Source of the DNA: Salipiger mangrovisoli
Lineage (GTDB): Bacteria > Pseudomonadota > Alphaproteobacteria > Rhodobacterales > Rhodobacteraceae
Assembly (NCBI RefSeq): GCF_015223355.1
Contig: NZ_JADFFK010000006.1
Location: forward strand, 124,001 to 188,000
Direction of reading: 5' to 3'
DNA length: 64,000 nt
Part shown: piece by piece, positions 50,015 to 57,893 of the stretch
Layout: the number at the start of each line of letters is the position of its first letter
Numbering within the stretch: position 1 is the first letter of the stretch
Translations under genes and position numbers: made by a program
The notes under the pieces: model-generated
Database searches by the model: none
Told to the model about the DNA's origin: nothing
What the model saw: the letters and a program-made list of their open reading frames with translations, nothing else

Positions 50015-50815
50015 ATGAAACGATACTGGGCGGATTTCAGCAGCAGGGAGTTTGCCGCGCTCGACCGCGAGCGGCTGATCGCGGTGTTGCCGCTCGGCGC
50101 CATCGAGCAGCACGGCCCGCATCTGCCGATGTCGGTCGATACCGCGACCGTCGAGGGGCTGGTCTCGCGCCTTGCAGGCAGGCTGCCCGATCATATCCCG
50201 GTGGTCTTCCTGCCGACACAGGCGGTGACCAAGAGCAACGAACACAGCGCCTATCCCGGCAGCCTGACCCTTTCGGCCGAAACGCTGCTGCGCGTCTGGA
50301 CAGAGATCGGTGCCTGCGTGGCGCGTTCGGGTGTGCGCAAGATCGTCCTGCTCAACGGTCATGGCGGCAATATTCCGGCGATGGAGATCGTCGCCCGCGA
50401 GCTGCGCGAGAAGCATCGGATGATGGCCTTTGCCCTGAGCTGGTTCGCCGCGGGGATGCCCGAAGGCATTTATTCCGAGCGCGAGTTGCGCCACGGCATC
50501 CACGCCGGCGACATGGAAACCTCGGTCATGCTGGCGCTCGATGCCGCGAACGTCGACATGTCCCATGCCCGTGACTTCCCGTCCCAGGCCGAGATCTGGG
50601 CCACGGACACTCCCTCGATCGCGCTGCCCGGCCCGGCGAAGCCCGCCTGGCTGACGCAGGACCTCAGCAGCGCCGGGGCCTGCGGCGAGGCCCATCTGGC
50701 CAGCGCCGAGAAGGGCGAGGCGACGCTCGATCACGCGGTTGCCCGGCTCACCCAGATCTTCGAAGAGATCCACCGCGCGCCGCTGTCGCGCCTCGACACG
50801 CATCCCGACTGGTAA
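50015..50815 (+). CDS. Creatininase-family amidohydrolase
   Basis: 266 residues. Metal-ligand motifs fit the creatininase/MftE family: GAIEQHGPHLP (E31, H33, H36), D42, LNGHGGN (H116), and HAGDMETS (E168). These zinc- or manganese-dependent enzymes open lactam or cyclic amide rings (creatinine, dihydropyrimidine-like rings). It starts an operon with an ABC importer and a CodA-like deaminase, which together suggests breakdown of a small N-heterocycle in the cytoplasm. The exact substrate is not readable. Confidence 0.88.
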   Translation: MKRYWADFSSREFAALDRERLIAVLPLGAIEQHGPHLPMSVDTATVEGLVSRLAGRLPDHIPVVFLPTQAVTKSNEHSAYPGSLTLSAETLLRVWTEIGACVARSGVRKIVLLNGHGGNIPAMEIVARELREKHRMMAFALSWFAAGMPEGIYSERELRHGIHAGDMETSVMLALDAANVDMSHARDFPSQAEIWATDTPSIALPGPAKPAWLTQDLSSAGACGEAHLASAEKGEATLDHAVARLTQIFEEIHRAPLSRLDTHPDW

Positions 50816-50827
50816 GGAGACCTGCCC

Positions 50828-51631
50828 ATGCCTCTCGACACCTCCGCGCAGGGCGCTGCGCAGATCGAGATGTCCCACGTCTTCAAGCGCTTCGACAATG
50901 GAACGCTGGCGTTGCAGGACATGGACCTCACCATCCGGCAGGGAGAGTTCGTCAGCCTGCTCGGCCCGTCGGGCTGCGGCAAGTCCACCGCGCTGCGCAT
51001 GATCTCGGGGCTTCTCGCGCCCTCGTCGGGGCAGATCACGGTGAACGGCCACGCGCCGGGGAAGGGCGTGCAGGGGGGCGATGTCAGCTTCGTCTTCCAG
51101 GAGCCGACGCTGATGCCCTGGGCCACGGTTTTCGACAACGTCTACCTGCCGCTGAAGCTGCGCGGGCTGAGCCGCCGCCAGGCCGAGGCGCAGGTGACCG
51201 AGGCGCTCGAGATGGTCGGCCTTGCCAAGTTCGGCGGCAGCTACCCGCGCGAGCTTTCGGGGGGCATGAAGATGCGCGTCTCGATCGCCCGCGCCATGGT
51301 GACCAAGCCGAAGCTGCTGCTGATGGACGAGCCCTTCGCTGCGCTCGACGAGATGACGCGCTTCAAGCTCAACAACGACGTGCTGAACCTCTGGCGGCGC
51401 AACGGGCTGACGGTGATCTTCGTCACCCACTCGGTGTTCGAGAGCGTCTACCTGTCGAGCCGTGTGGTGGTCATGGCGCCGCGCCCGGGCCGCGTGGTGC
51501 ACGACATGGCGCTGCCCGATGCCGCCAGGCGCGACGCGCACTACCGCACCACGCCCGAATACGCCGAGACCTGCCGTCTCGTGTCCGACGCACTCGAAGG
51601 GACCATGGACGATGTCGACCTCAACCACTGA
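50828..51631 (+). CDS. ABC importer ATPase (SsuB/TauB/ThiZ-like)
   Basis: 267 residues with Walker A GPSGCGKST, signature LSGGMKMRVSIARA and Walker B LLLMDEPFAALDE. The sequence type belongs to the nitrate/sulfonate/hydroxymethylpyrimidine importer class. It pairs with the permease and binding protein in this operon. RBS AAGGAG precedes ATG 50828. Confidence 0.92.
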   Translation: MPLDTSAQGAAQIEMSHVFKRFDNGTLALQDMDLTIRQGEFVSLLGPSGCGKSTALRMISGLLAPSSGQITVNGHAPGKGVQGGDVSFVFQEPTLMPWATVFDNVYLPLKLRGLSRRQAEAQVTEALEMVGLAKFGGSYPRELSGGMKMRVSIARAMVTKPKLLLMDEPFAALDEMTRFKLNNDVLNLWRRNGLTVIFVTHSVFESVYLSSRVVVMAPRPGRVVHDMALPDAARRDAHYRTTPEYAETCRLVSDALEGTMDDVDLNH

Positions 51632-52475
51632 CCCCGTGACCATGGCCCCGCAGGCCGCACCCTCGGAGGATCCGGCGCTGCGCGCCGCCCGTCGCGAGCG
51701 CCGGATGCGCATCCTGATGCCCAGCCTCGCTCTGCTCGCCGCGCTCGGCCTCTGGGAATTCCTCGTGCGCTACAACGAGATCCCGCATTACCTGATCCCG
51801 GCGCCGAGCCTTATTCTCGAGACGCTGTGGAAAGACGGCCCGTCGCTGCTGTCGAGCGCGTGGTTCACCGTCAAGCTGACGCTGCTCTCGCTGGGGCTCG
51901 CGATCATCGGTGGGGTGGCGCTGGGGATGGTCTTTGCCCTGTCTCGCACCATCGAGATGAGCCTCTTTCCCTTCGCGGTGATCCTGCAGGTGACGCCGGT
52001 CGTGGCCATCGCACCGCTGATCCTCATCTACGTCGACAGCACTTTCGCGGCGCTGCTGATCTGCGCCTGGATCGTCGCCTTCTTCCCGATCCTGTCGAAC
52101 ACCGCGATCGGCATGCGCAGCGCCGACCACAACCTGCGCGACCTCTTCTCGCTCTACGGCGCGACAAAGTGGCAGCGCCTGCGCTACCTGCTGATCCCCT
52201 CGGCGCTGCCCTACTTCATGGCCGCGCTGAAGATTGCAGGCGGCCTCGCGCTGATCGGCGCGGTGGTGGCCGAGTTCGTCGCCGGCACCGCCGGACAGAA
52301 CACCGGTCTGGCCTCGCGCATCCTCGAGTCGAGCTTCCGCAACGAGATCCCCCGCATGTTCGCCGCGCTCTTGCTGGTGTCGATGCTGGGCATCCTGATC
52401 TTCCTCGCCACCTCCTGGCTCTCGCGCGCGGTGCTCAGTCACTGGCACGAGAGCGAGATCAAGCGGCAGGGCTGA
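51612..52475 (+). CDS. ABC importer permease (SsuC/ThiX-like)
   Basis: 287 residues from ATG 51612, overlapping the ATPase gene by 20 bp. A soluble N-terminus precedes five to six helices. The coupling (EAA) loop is DLFSLYGATKWQRLRYLLIP. It forms the channel of the importer whose binding protein is encoded at 55067. Confidence 0.92.
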   Translation: MSTSTTDPVTMAPQAAPSEDPALRAARRERRMRILMPSLALLAALGLWEFLVRYNEIPHYLIPAPSLILETLWKDGPSLLSSAWFTVKLTLLSLGLAIIGGVALGMVFALSRTIEMSLFPFAVILQVTPVVAIAPLILIYVDSTFAALLICAWIVAFFPILSNTAIGMRSADHNLRDLFSLYGATKWQRLRYLLIPSALPYFMAALKIAGGLALIGAVVAEFVAGTAGQNTGLASRILESSFRNEIPRMFAALLLVSMLGILIFLATSWLSRAVLSHWHESEIKRQG

Positions 52476-52478
52476 GCG

Positions 52479-53648
52479 ATGACCACGTTGACCGGCGTCG
52501 CGCTGACCGGGCGCGATGGATATTGGGACGTGACGCTGGAGGGGGGGCGCATCGCCGCCCTCACCCCATCGGACGGGCAGGGGGGCGGTCTGCTGCTGCC
52601 CTGCTTCGCCGACGCGCATGTCCACCTCGACAAGACCTTCACCGCCGCGCGGGTGCCGAGCCGCCCGCAATCGCTGCACGAGGCCATCGAGCTGATGGCC
52701 GGGGACAAGCCGAACTGGACCGCGGATGACCTCCGCCAGCGCGCCGCGCGCGGCCTGCGGCGAGCCTTTGCCAATGGCACCAAGGCGATGCGCAGCCACG
52801 TCGACTGGACCGAGGCCGAGGTGCCCGAGGCGCTTGCCGCTCTGCGCGGGCTGGCCGAGGAATGGCGCGGCAGTGTTGATTTGCAGCTTGCCACGCTGAC
52901 ACCCCTGGATGCCTTCGCCGAATTCGGCGACCGGATCGCGCAGGAGATCGCCGGGAGCGGCGCCGTGCTGGGTGCCTTCGTCTACCGCAACGAGGATATT
53001 CCCGGGAAGCTGCGCGCGGTTTTCGATCTGGCAGAGAAACACGACCTGCACCTCGACTTCCACGTCGATGAGGGGCTGGACCCGGAGGCGCAGGGGCTCG
53101 ACGCGATCCTGCACGAGACCGAGGCGCGGGGCATGGCGGGCCGGGTTTTGGTCGGCCATTGCTGTTCGCTCTCGGTGCGTCCCGAGGGCGCGGTGGCTGA
53201 TCTTCTGGGCCGGTCAGGGGAGGCAGGCATGGCGCTCTGCACCTTGCCGACGACCAACGCCTTTCTGCAAGATGCCACGCCCGGCCGCACGCCGCGGCTG
53301 CGGGGGCTCGCCCCGGTGCACGAGGCGCGCGCGGCGGGGATGCCGGTGATGCTGGCCTCGGACAACGTGTGCGATCCCTTCTACCCGCAGGGCGACTACG
53401 ATCTTTTCGACGTCTACCGCATGGCCGTTCTGGCGGGGCACCTCGACCCGCAGGGATGGCTGACAAGCGTCACCGAGACCCCGGCGCAGTGGCTCGGTCA
53501 TGACGTCGCCATCAAGGCGGGCGCTTCCGCCGACTTCATCCATATCGCCGCCACCGGCCTCGACGATGCGCTGAACCGCCCGCGCGCGGTCCGCACCGTC
53601 TGGCGCGATGGCGCCCCCATCCCCGAGACCCCCGGAGACTTCGCATGA
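52479..53648 (+). CDS. CodA-like cytosine deaminase-family amidohydrolase
   Basis: 389 residues. It carries H47-x-H49 in FADAHVHLDKT, H195/E198 in FHVDEG, H227 in GHCCSL and D295 in ASDNVCDPF, which are the metal and catalytic residues of cytosine/creatinine deaminase-type enzymes. It deaminates a ring amino group of an N-heterocycle; cytosine, isocytosine and creatinine are candidates. It is translationally coupled to the FAD oxidase (4-bp overlap) and follows the permease by 3 bp. Confidence 0.88.
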   Translation: MTTLTGVALTGRDGYWDVTLEGGRIAALTPSDGQGGGLLLPCFADAHVHLDKTFTAARVPSRPQSLHEAIELMAGDKPNWTADDLRQRAARGLRRAFANGTKAMRSHVDWTEAEVPEALAALRGLAEEWRGSVDLQLATLTPLDAFAEFGDRIAQEIAGSGAVLGAFVYRNEDIPGKLRAVFDLAEKHDLHLDFHVDEGLDPEAQGLDAILHETEARGMAGRVLVGHCCSLSVRPEGAVADLLGRSGEAGMALCTLPTTNAFLQDATPGRTPRLRGLAPVHEARAAGMPVMLASDNVCDPFYPQGDYDLFDVYRMAVLAGHLDPQGWLTSVTETPAQWLGHDVAIKAGASADFIHIAATGLDDALNRPRAVRTVWRDGAPIPETPGDFA

Positions 53649-55036
53649 CCGACACCCACCTCGCCGCCCCGCTGGGCCGCCACACCGAGGCGCTCGCCGC
53701 GCTGCGGCAGGACCTTGACGGGCTGCGCTTCTACGACGACGACCGCGCGCTCGAAGCGCGCTCGAAAGACTACTTCTGGTACAGCCCGATCCTTGACGCC
53801 GAGCTGAAGGACAAGCGCGCCGAGCTGGTGGTGATCCCGCAGGATCAGGACGAGGTGATCCGCGTCGCCGCGGCCGCTGCGCGCCACAAGGTTCCTGTCA
53901 CGCTGCGTGGTGGCGGCACCGGCAACTACGGTCAATGCGTGCCGCTCGACGGCGGGCTGGTCATCGATCTGACGCGCCTCAACCGCATTCTCGAGATCAC
54001 CCCCGGCCATGCGCATGTCGAGGCGGGCATCCGCATGTCGAAGCTCGACGACGCGGCGCGCGAGACCGGGCAGGAGCTGACGATGTATCCCTCGACCCGC
54101 AGCCTTGCCACGATCGGCGGCTTCATCGCGGGTGGCTCGGGCGGCATCGGCTCGCTGCGCCACGGCATGCTGCGCGACGAGGGCAATCTGACCTATCTCA
54201 AGGTGCTGACGCTGGAGGAAGAGCCGCAGGTGATCGAGCTGCGCGGGCAAGACGTGCAGAAGGTGCACCACGCCTATGGCACCAATGGCATCGTGCTGGA
54301 GGTCGGGCTGGCGCTCACCCCCTCGACCGATTGGCTGCACACCGCGGCGCTCTTCGACGGCTACGACAAGGCGCTGCGCTTTGCCACCGCCGCGCAGGAG
54401 GATGGTCTCGACTGCTACCTGCTGACCCCGGTCGAGCGCCGCTTCGCGCCCTATTACCGCAAGTTCGAGGGCTATTTCCCCGAGGACCGCGACGCGGTCT
54501 TCGCCATGGTCGCCCCGTCGGACATCGAGCGTTTCCGCGCGCGGGCCGAGGCCGAGGGCGCAACGATCTCCTTTGCCATGACCATGGAGGAGATCCACGC
54601 CAATCGCCTGCAGCCCGCCTATGAATGCGGCTGGAACCACACGACTCTGCAGGCGCTGAAGGTGGACAAGGGCTGGACCTACCTGCAGGTCGCCTATCCG
54701 CGTCCCTTCGACATCGATCTGGTGATGCGCCAGATGGACCGCTACGGCGACGAGATGTTCTGGCACCACGAGATGGCGCGGCAGGACGGCGAGATCCAGA
54801 TCTTCGCCCTGCCGCTGGTGCGCTTCCGCGGCAAGGACGAGATGTACGCGCTGATCGCGGAACTGGAAGCAGACGGGTGCACGATCTTCGACCCGCATGT
54901 GGTCACCATCGAGGATGGCGGCATGAAAACGATCGACACGGCGCAGATCGACTTCAAGAAGCTGGCCGATCCCTACGGGCTGATGAACCCGGGCAAGACC
55001 CGGGGCTGGCGCCCCGAAATGGCGCGCAGCGCATAA
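53645..55036 (+). CDS. FAD-binding oxidase (GlcD/PCMH type)
   Basis: 463 residues. The FAD domain has LRGGGTGNYGQCVPLDGGLV and GGFIAGGSGGIGSL; a C-terminal substrate domain with the Trp/His-rich motif MFWHHEM follows. Members oxidise hydroxy-acids or ring compounds. Inside this operon it may oxidise the ring-opened product or a hydantoin-like intermediate; this is inference. Its start overlaps the deaminase stop. Confidence 0.85.
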   Translation: MTDTHLAAPLGRHTEALAALRQDLDGLRFYDDDRALEARSKDYFWYSPILDAELKDKRAELVVIPQDQDEVIRVAAAAARHKVPVTLRGGGTGNYGQCVPLDGGLVIDLTRLNRILEITPGHAHVEAGIRMSKLDDAARETGQELTMYPSTRSLATIGGFIAGGSGGIGSLRHGMLRDEGNLTYLKVLTLEEEPQVIELRGQDVQKVHHAYGTNGIVLEVGLALTPSTDWLHTAALFDGYDKALRFATAAQEDGLDCYLLTPVERRFAPYYRKFEGYFPEDRDAVFAMVAPSDIERFRARAEAEGATISFAMTMEEIHANRLQPAYECGWNHTTLQALKVDKGWTYLQVAYPRPFDIDLVMRQMDRYGDEMFWHHEMARQDGEIQIFALPLVRFRGKDEMYALIAELEADGCTIFDPHVVTIEDGGMKTIDTAQIDFKKLADPYGLMNPGKTRGWRPEMARSA

Positions 55037-55066
55037 CGAGACCCTTCTACCGACAGGACCAAACTC

Positions 55067-56077
55067 ATGAAAACTCTCTCCGTTTCCCTGACCGCGCTGG
55101 CGGCTTCGCTCGCGGCATCTGCGGCCTTCGCCGGCGACAAGGTCGTCTTCGGCACCAACTGGCTGGCGCAGGGCGGCCACGGCGGCTTCTACCAGGCGCT
55201 GGCGGACGGCACCTACGAGAAATACGGACTTGAGGTCGAGATCCGCCAGGGTGGCCCGCAGGTGAACAACCGTCCCATGCTGATCGCCGGCAAGCTCGAC
55301 TTCCTGATGGCGGGCAACCTGCTGCTCTCGTTCGACAACGTGCGCAACGGCATCCCGACCACCGTCGTCGCGGCGATCTTCCAGAAGGATCCGCAGGCAC
55401 TGATCGCGCATGAAGGCGCTTACGAGAGCTGGGAAGACCTGAGCACCGCGCCCGAGATTCTGCTGTCCAAGGACGGCCAGTTCTCCTACTGGAAGTGGAT
55501 GGTGCAGGACTTCGGCTTCCGCGACGAGCAGGTCCGCCCTTACGGCTACAACCTCGCGCAGTTCCTGAGCGACGAGAAGATGGTGCAGCAGGCCTATGCC
55601 ACCGCCGAGCCTCTCTATGCCGCGGCCGAGGGTGCGGATGTGGCGACCTACCTGATGGCGGATTACGGCTGGAACACCTATGCCACCACCATCGAGACCC
55701 GTCAGCAGATGATCGACGAGAACCCCGAGCTGGTGCAGCGCTTCGTCGATGCCTCGATCGAGGGCTGGTACACCTTCCTCTACGGCGATCACACCGCCGG
55801 CTACGAGGCGATCATCGCCGCCAACCCCGAGCTGACGGTCGAGAAGCTCGACGCCGAAATGGCGCAGGTGCGCGAGCTTGGCATCATCGACAGCGGCGAC
55901 GCGCTCGAGCTTGGCATTGGCGCGATGACCGACGCGCGCATCGCCGACTTCTACGAGACCGCGGTGAACAGCGGCATTCTCGAGGAAGGGGACCTCGACC
56001 TGAGCAAGGTGGCCGATACCTCCTTCGTCAACAAGCGCCACGGCATCGAGATCAAGACCGCCGCCGAGGCGAACTGA
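55067..56077 (+). CDS. ABC importer binding protein (NMT1/THI5/ThiY-like)
   Basis: 336 residues with a signal peptide (cut after ASAAFA). The N-terminal lobe begins VVFGTNWLAQGGHGGFYQAL, a THI5/ThiY-type segment associated with pyrimidine-like ligands; MLIAGKLDFLMAGN follows. It delivers the substrate to the permease/ATPase pair encoded upstream. It is separated from those by two catabolic genes, an order that suggests the entire set was moved or kept as one unit. Confidence 0.9.
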   Translation: MKTLSVSLTALAASLAASAAFAGDKVVFGTNWLAQGGHGGFYQALADGTYEKYGLEVEIRQGGPQVNNRPMLIAGKLDFLMAGNLLLSFDNVRNGIPTTVVAAIFQKDPQALIAHEGAYESWEDLSTAPEILLSKDGQFSYWKWMVQDFGFRDEQVRPYGYNLAQFLSDEKMVQQAYATAEPLYAAAEGADVATYLMADYGWNTYATTIETRQQMIDENPELVQRFVDASIEGWYTFLYGDHTAGYEAIIAANPELTVEKLDAEMAQVRELGIIDSGDALELGIGAMTDARIADFYETAVNSGILEEGDLDLSKVADTSFVNKRHGIEIKTAAEAN

Positions 56078-56095
56078 GCCGGAAAGGGTGGTGCC

Positions 56096-56740
56096 GTGCG
56101 CGTCCTGATCGTCTTTGCCCATCCGGGCCGGGAAAGCTACGGTGCCGCCCTTCTTGCCACGGCCCGCGAGACCCTCTTGCGGGCCGGGCACGAGGTCGAG
56201 GTGATCGACCTCTATGCCGAAGGCTTCGATCCGGTTCTCAGTGCCGAGGACTGGGCCGACTACATTCCGAACACCGACCGGCTCATCGCCAGGGTCGCGC
56301 CACACGTCGCGGCGCTGCGCCGGGCCGAGGGGCTGGTCCTTGTCTATCCCACCTGGATGTACGGCCCGCCCGCCATCCTCAAGGGCTGGATGGAACGGGT
56401 CTGGCTTCCCGGCGTCGCCTTCGACGTGGCCGGCGCTCGCAAGAAGCGGGCCACGGGCTGCCTGCAGAACATCCGCCATTTCGCGGTGATCACCACCTCG
56501 GGCTCGCCCTGGTGGTGGCTGCGGCTGATCCGCGACCCCGGCAGGTCAATGCTGGCGCGGGGTTTCCGGGTGCTGTTCCACCCGCGTTGCCGGGTGACCT
56601 GGTTGCAGCTACACGACATGAATCACCGCAAGCCAAGCGACCTGAAGGCCTTTCTCGGAAAGGTCGGCATGCGTCTGTCCCGGTTCGGCGAACCGGCAAG
56701 CAAGGGGAAAGACGATGAGCGCCGCACATCTGAAGCGTAA
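56096..56740 (+). CDS. NAD(P)H:quinone-oxidoreductase-type flavoprotein
   Basis: 214 residues with a flavodoxin-like fold of the NQO1/KefF group: VLIVFAHPGRESYGAALL, then LVLVYPTWMYGPPAILKGWM and the C-terminal MNHRKPSDLKAFL. It starts with GTG 56096, with GGAAAGGG ahead. It could reduce quinone or flavin cofactors for the oxidase. Its end overlaps the regulator gene by 26 bp. Confidence 0.85.
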   Translation: MRVLIVFAHPGRESYGAALLATARETLLRAGHEVEVIDLYAEGFDPVLSAEDWADYIPNTDRLIARVAPHVAALRRAEGLVLVYPTWMYGPPAILKGWMERVWLPGVAFDVAGARKKRATGCLQNIRHFAVITTSGSPWWWLRLIRDPGRSMLARGFRVLFHPRCRVTWLQLHDMNHRKPSDLKAFLGKVGMRLSRFGEPASKGKDDERRTSEA

Positions 56741-57341
56741 AGAAATCCACGACGCCATCCGCGAGGCGGCGCTGCGCGAGTTCGCCAGCACCGGGCTGTC
56801 GGGTACCTCGACCCAGCAGCTGGCCAAGGCCGCCGGGATCACCAAGGCGCAGCTACACTATTACATCACCTCGAAGGAGGACCTCTACCGCGAGGTGCTG
56901 GACGGGATCATCGGCGAGTGGCGCGACATCTTCTTCGTCGGCGAGTCCGACGATCCGGCCGAGGTGATCTCCGGCTATGTTCGACTGAAGCTGCGGCTGG
57001 CGCTCGACTGCCCCGAGGCCTCGCGCCTCTTTCTGCAGGAACTGGGCCGCGGAGCACCGGAGATGGGCGGCAAATGGGAGGGGCTGCACGCCTCGGTGCA
57101 GGCGGGCACTGCGGTGATCCAGCGCTGGATCGACGAGGGCCGGATGAACCCGGTCGACCCGCTGCTCTTCATGATGAACATCTGGGCGGTGACCCAGCAC
57201 TACGCCGACTACGAACTTCAGAGCCGCCGAGTGCTTGGCGTCGAGCCCGGTGCAAAGATGGATTTCGAGCGGATCGCGGCAGAGGCGGTGCAGATGTTTC
57301 TCGCGCGTGCGGGTCTGACAGAAGAAGGAAACCCCGCATGA
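56715..57341 (+). CDS. RutR-like TetR-family regulator
   Basis: 208 residues. The N-terminal HTH (ALREFASTGLSGTSTQQLAK, then AAGITKAQLHYYI) and the large helical ligand domain (SRLFLQELGRGAPEMGGKW) are close to RutR, which senses uracil/thymine. It probably represses this operon until the heterocycle or its product binds. Its end overlaps the RidA-family gene (ATGA). Confidence 0.88.
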   Translation: MSAAHLKRKEIHDAIREAALREFASTGLSGTSTQQLAKAAGITKAQLHYYITSKEDLYREVLDGIIGEWRDIFFVGESDDPAEVISGYVRLKLRLALDCPEASRLFLQELGRGAPEMGGKWEGLHASVQAGTAVIQRWIDEGRMNPVDPLLFMMNIWAVTQHYADYELQSRRVLGVEPGAKMDFERIAAEAVQMFLARAGLTEEGNPA

Positions 57342-57721
57342 AGGCACTGACCCCGACCGCGATCGCAGCGCCCTTCGGGCACTACTCGCATGGCATCGCC
57401 GCCGGACCGGTGGTGGCGACCTCGGGCCAGCTGGCGCTGCGGTCGGACGGCACCATTCCCGAGGGCGTAGAGGCGCAGGCCGATGTCGTTTTCGCCGCGC
57501 TGCGCGCGATCCTCGCCGAGGATGGACTGGATTTTTCGGACGTGTTGCGCTTCTCTGCCTTCGTCACCCGGCGCGAGGACATGCCGGGCTACATGGCCGC
57601 CCGCGACCGTGCTTGCGCCGAGCTTGAGGTGAAGCCGGCCTCGACCCTGATGATCGTATCGGGCTTCACGCGGCCCGAGTTCCTTGTCGAAATCGAGGCT
57701 CTTGCGCTGCGCCGCGGCTGA
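57338..57721 (+). CDS. RidA/RutC-family protein
   Basis: 127 residues from ATG 57338, coupled to the TetR gene. RidA segments are present (VVATSGQLALRSDGTIPEGV and EFLVEIEAL). Where catalytic RidA enzymes carry an Arg (PARS), this protein has PAST, so enamine deaminase activity is doubtful; it may be a binding member like RutC-type relatives. It closes the catabolic operon. Confidence 0.85.
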   Translation: MKALTPTAIAAPFGHYSHGIAAGPVVATSGQLALRSDGTIPEGVEAQADVVFAALRAILAEDGLDFSDVLRFSAFVTRREDMPGYMAARDRACAELEVKPASTLMIVSGFTRPEFLVEIEALALRRG

Positions 57722-57893
57722 GTCCCGCCGTGACTTAATGCGAAATTAGACACTTTCATGCAACATGCTCCGCGCGGCATTGCCGCTGCGGATACGCAGC
57801 CCCTGCCTGACGTTGCGTCTTTGCGCAACGCGTGAAAGAGGTGGCCCAACGGTCGGGTAACAGCGGCCGCGCTTCCATTCGAGAGGCAGTGTT

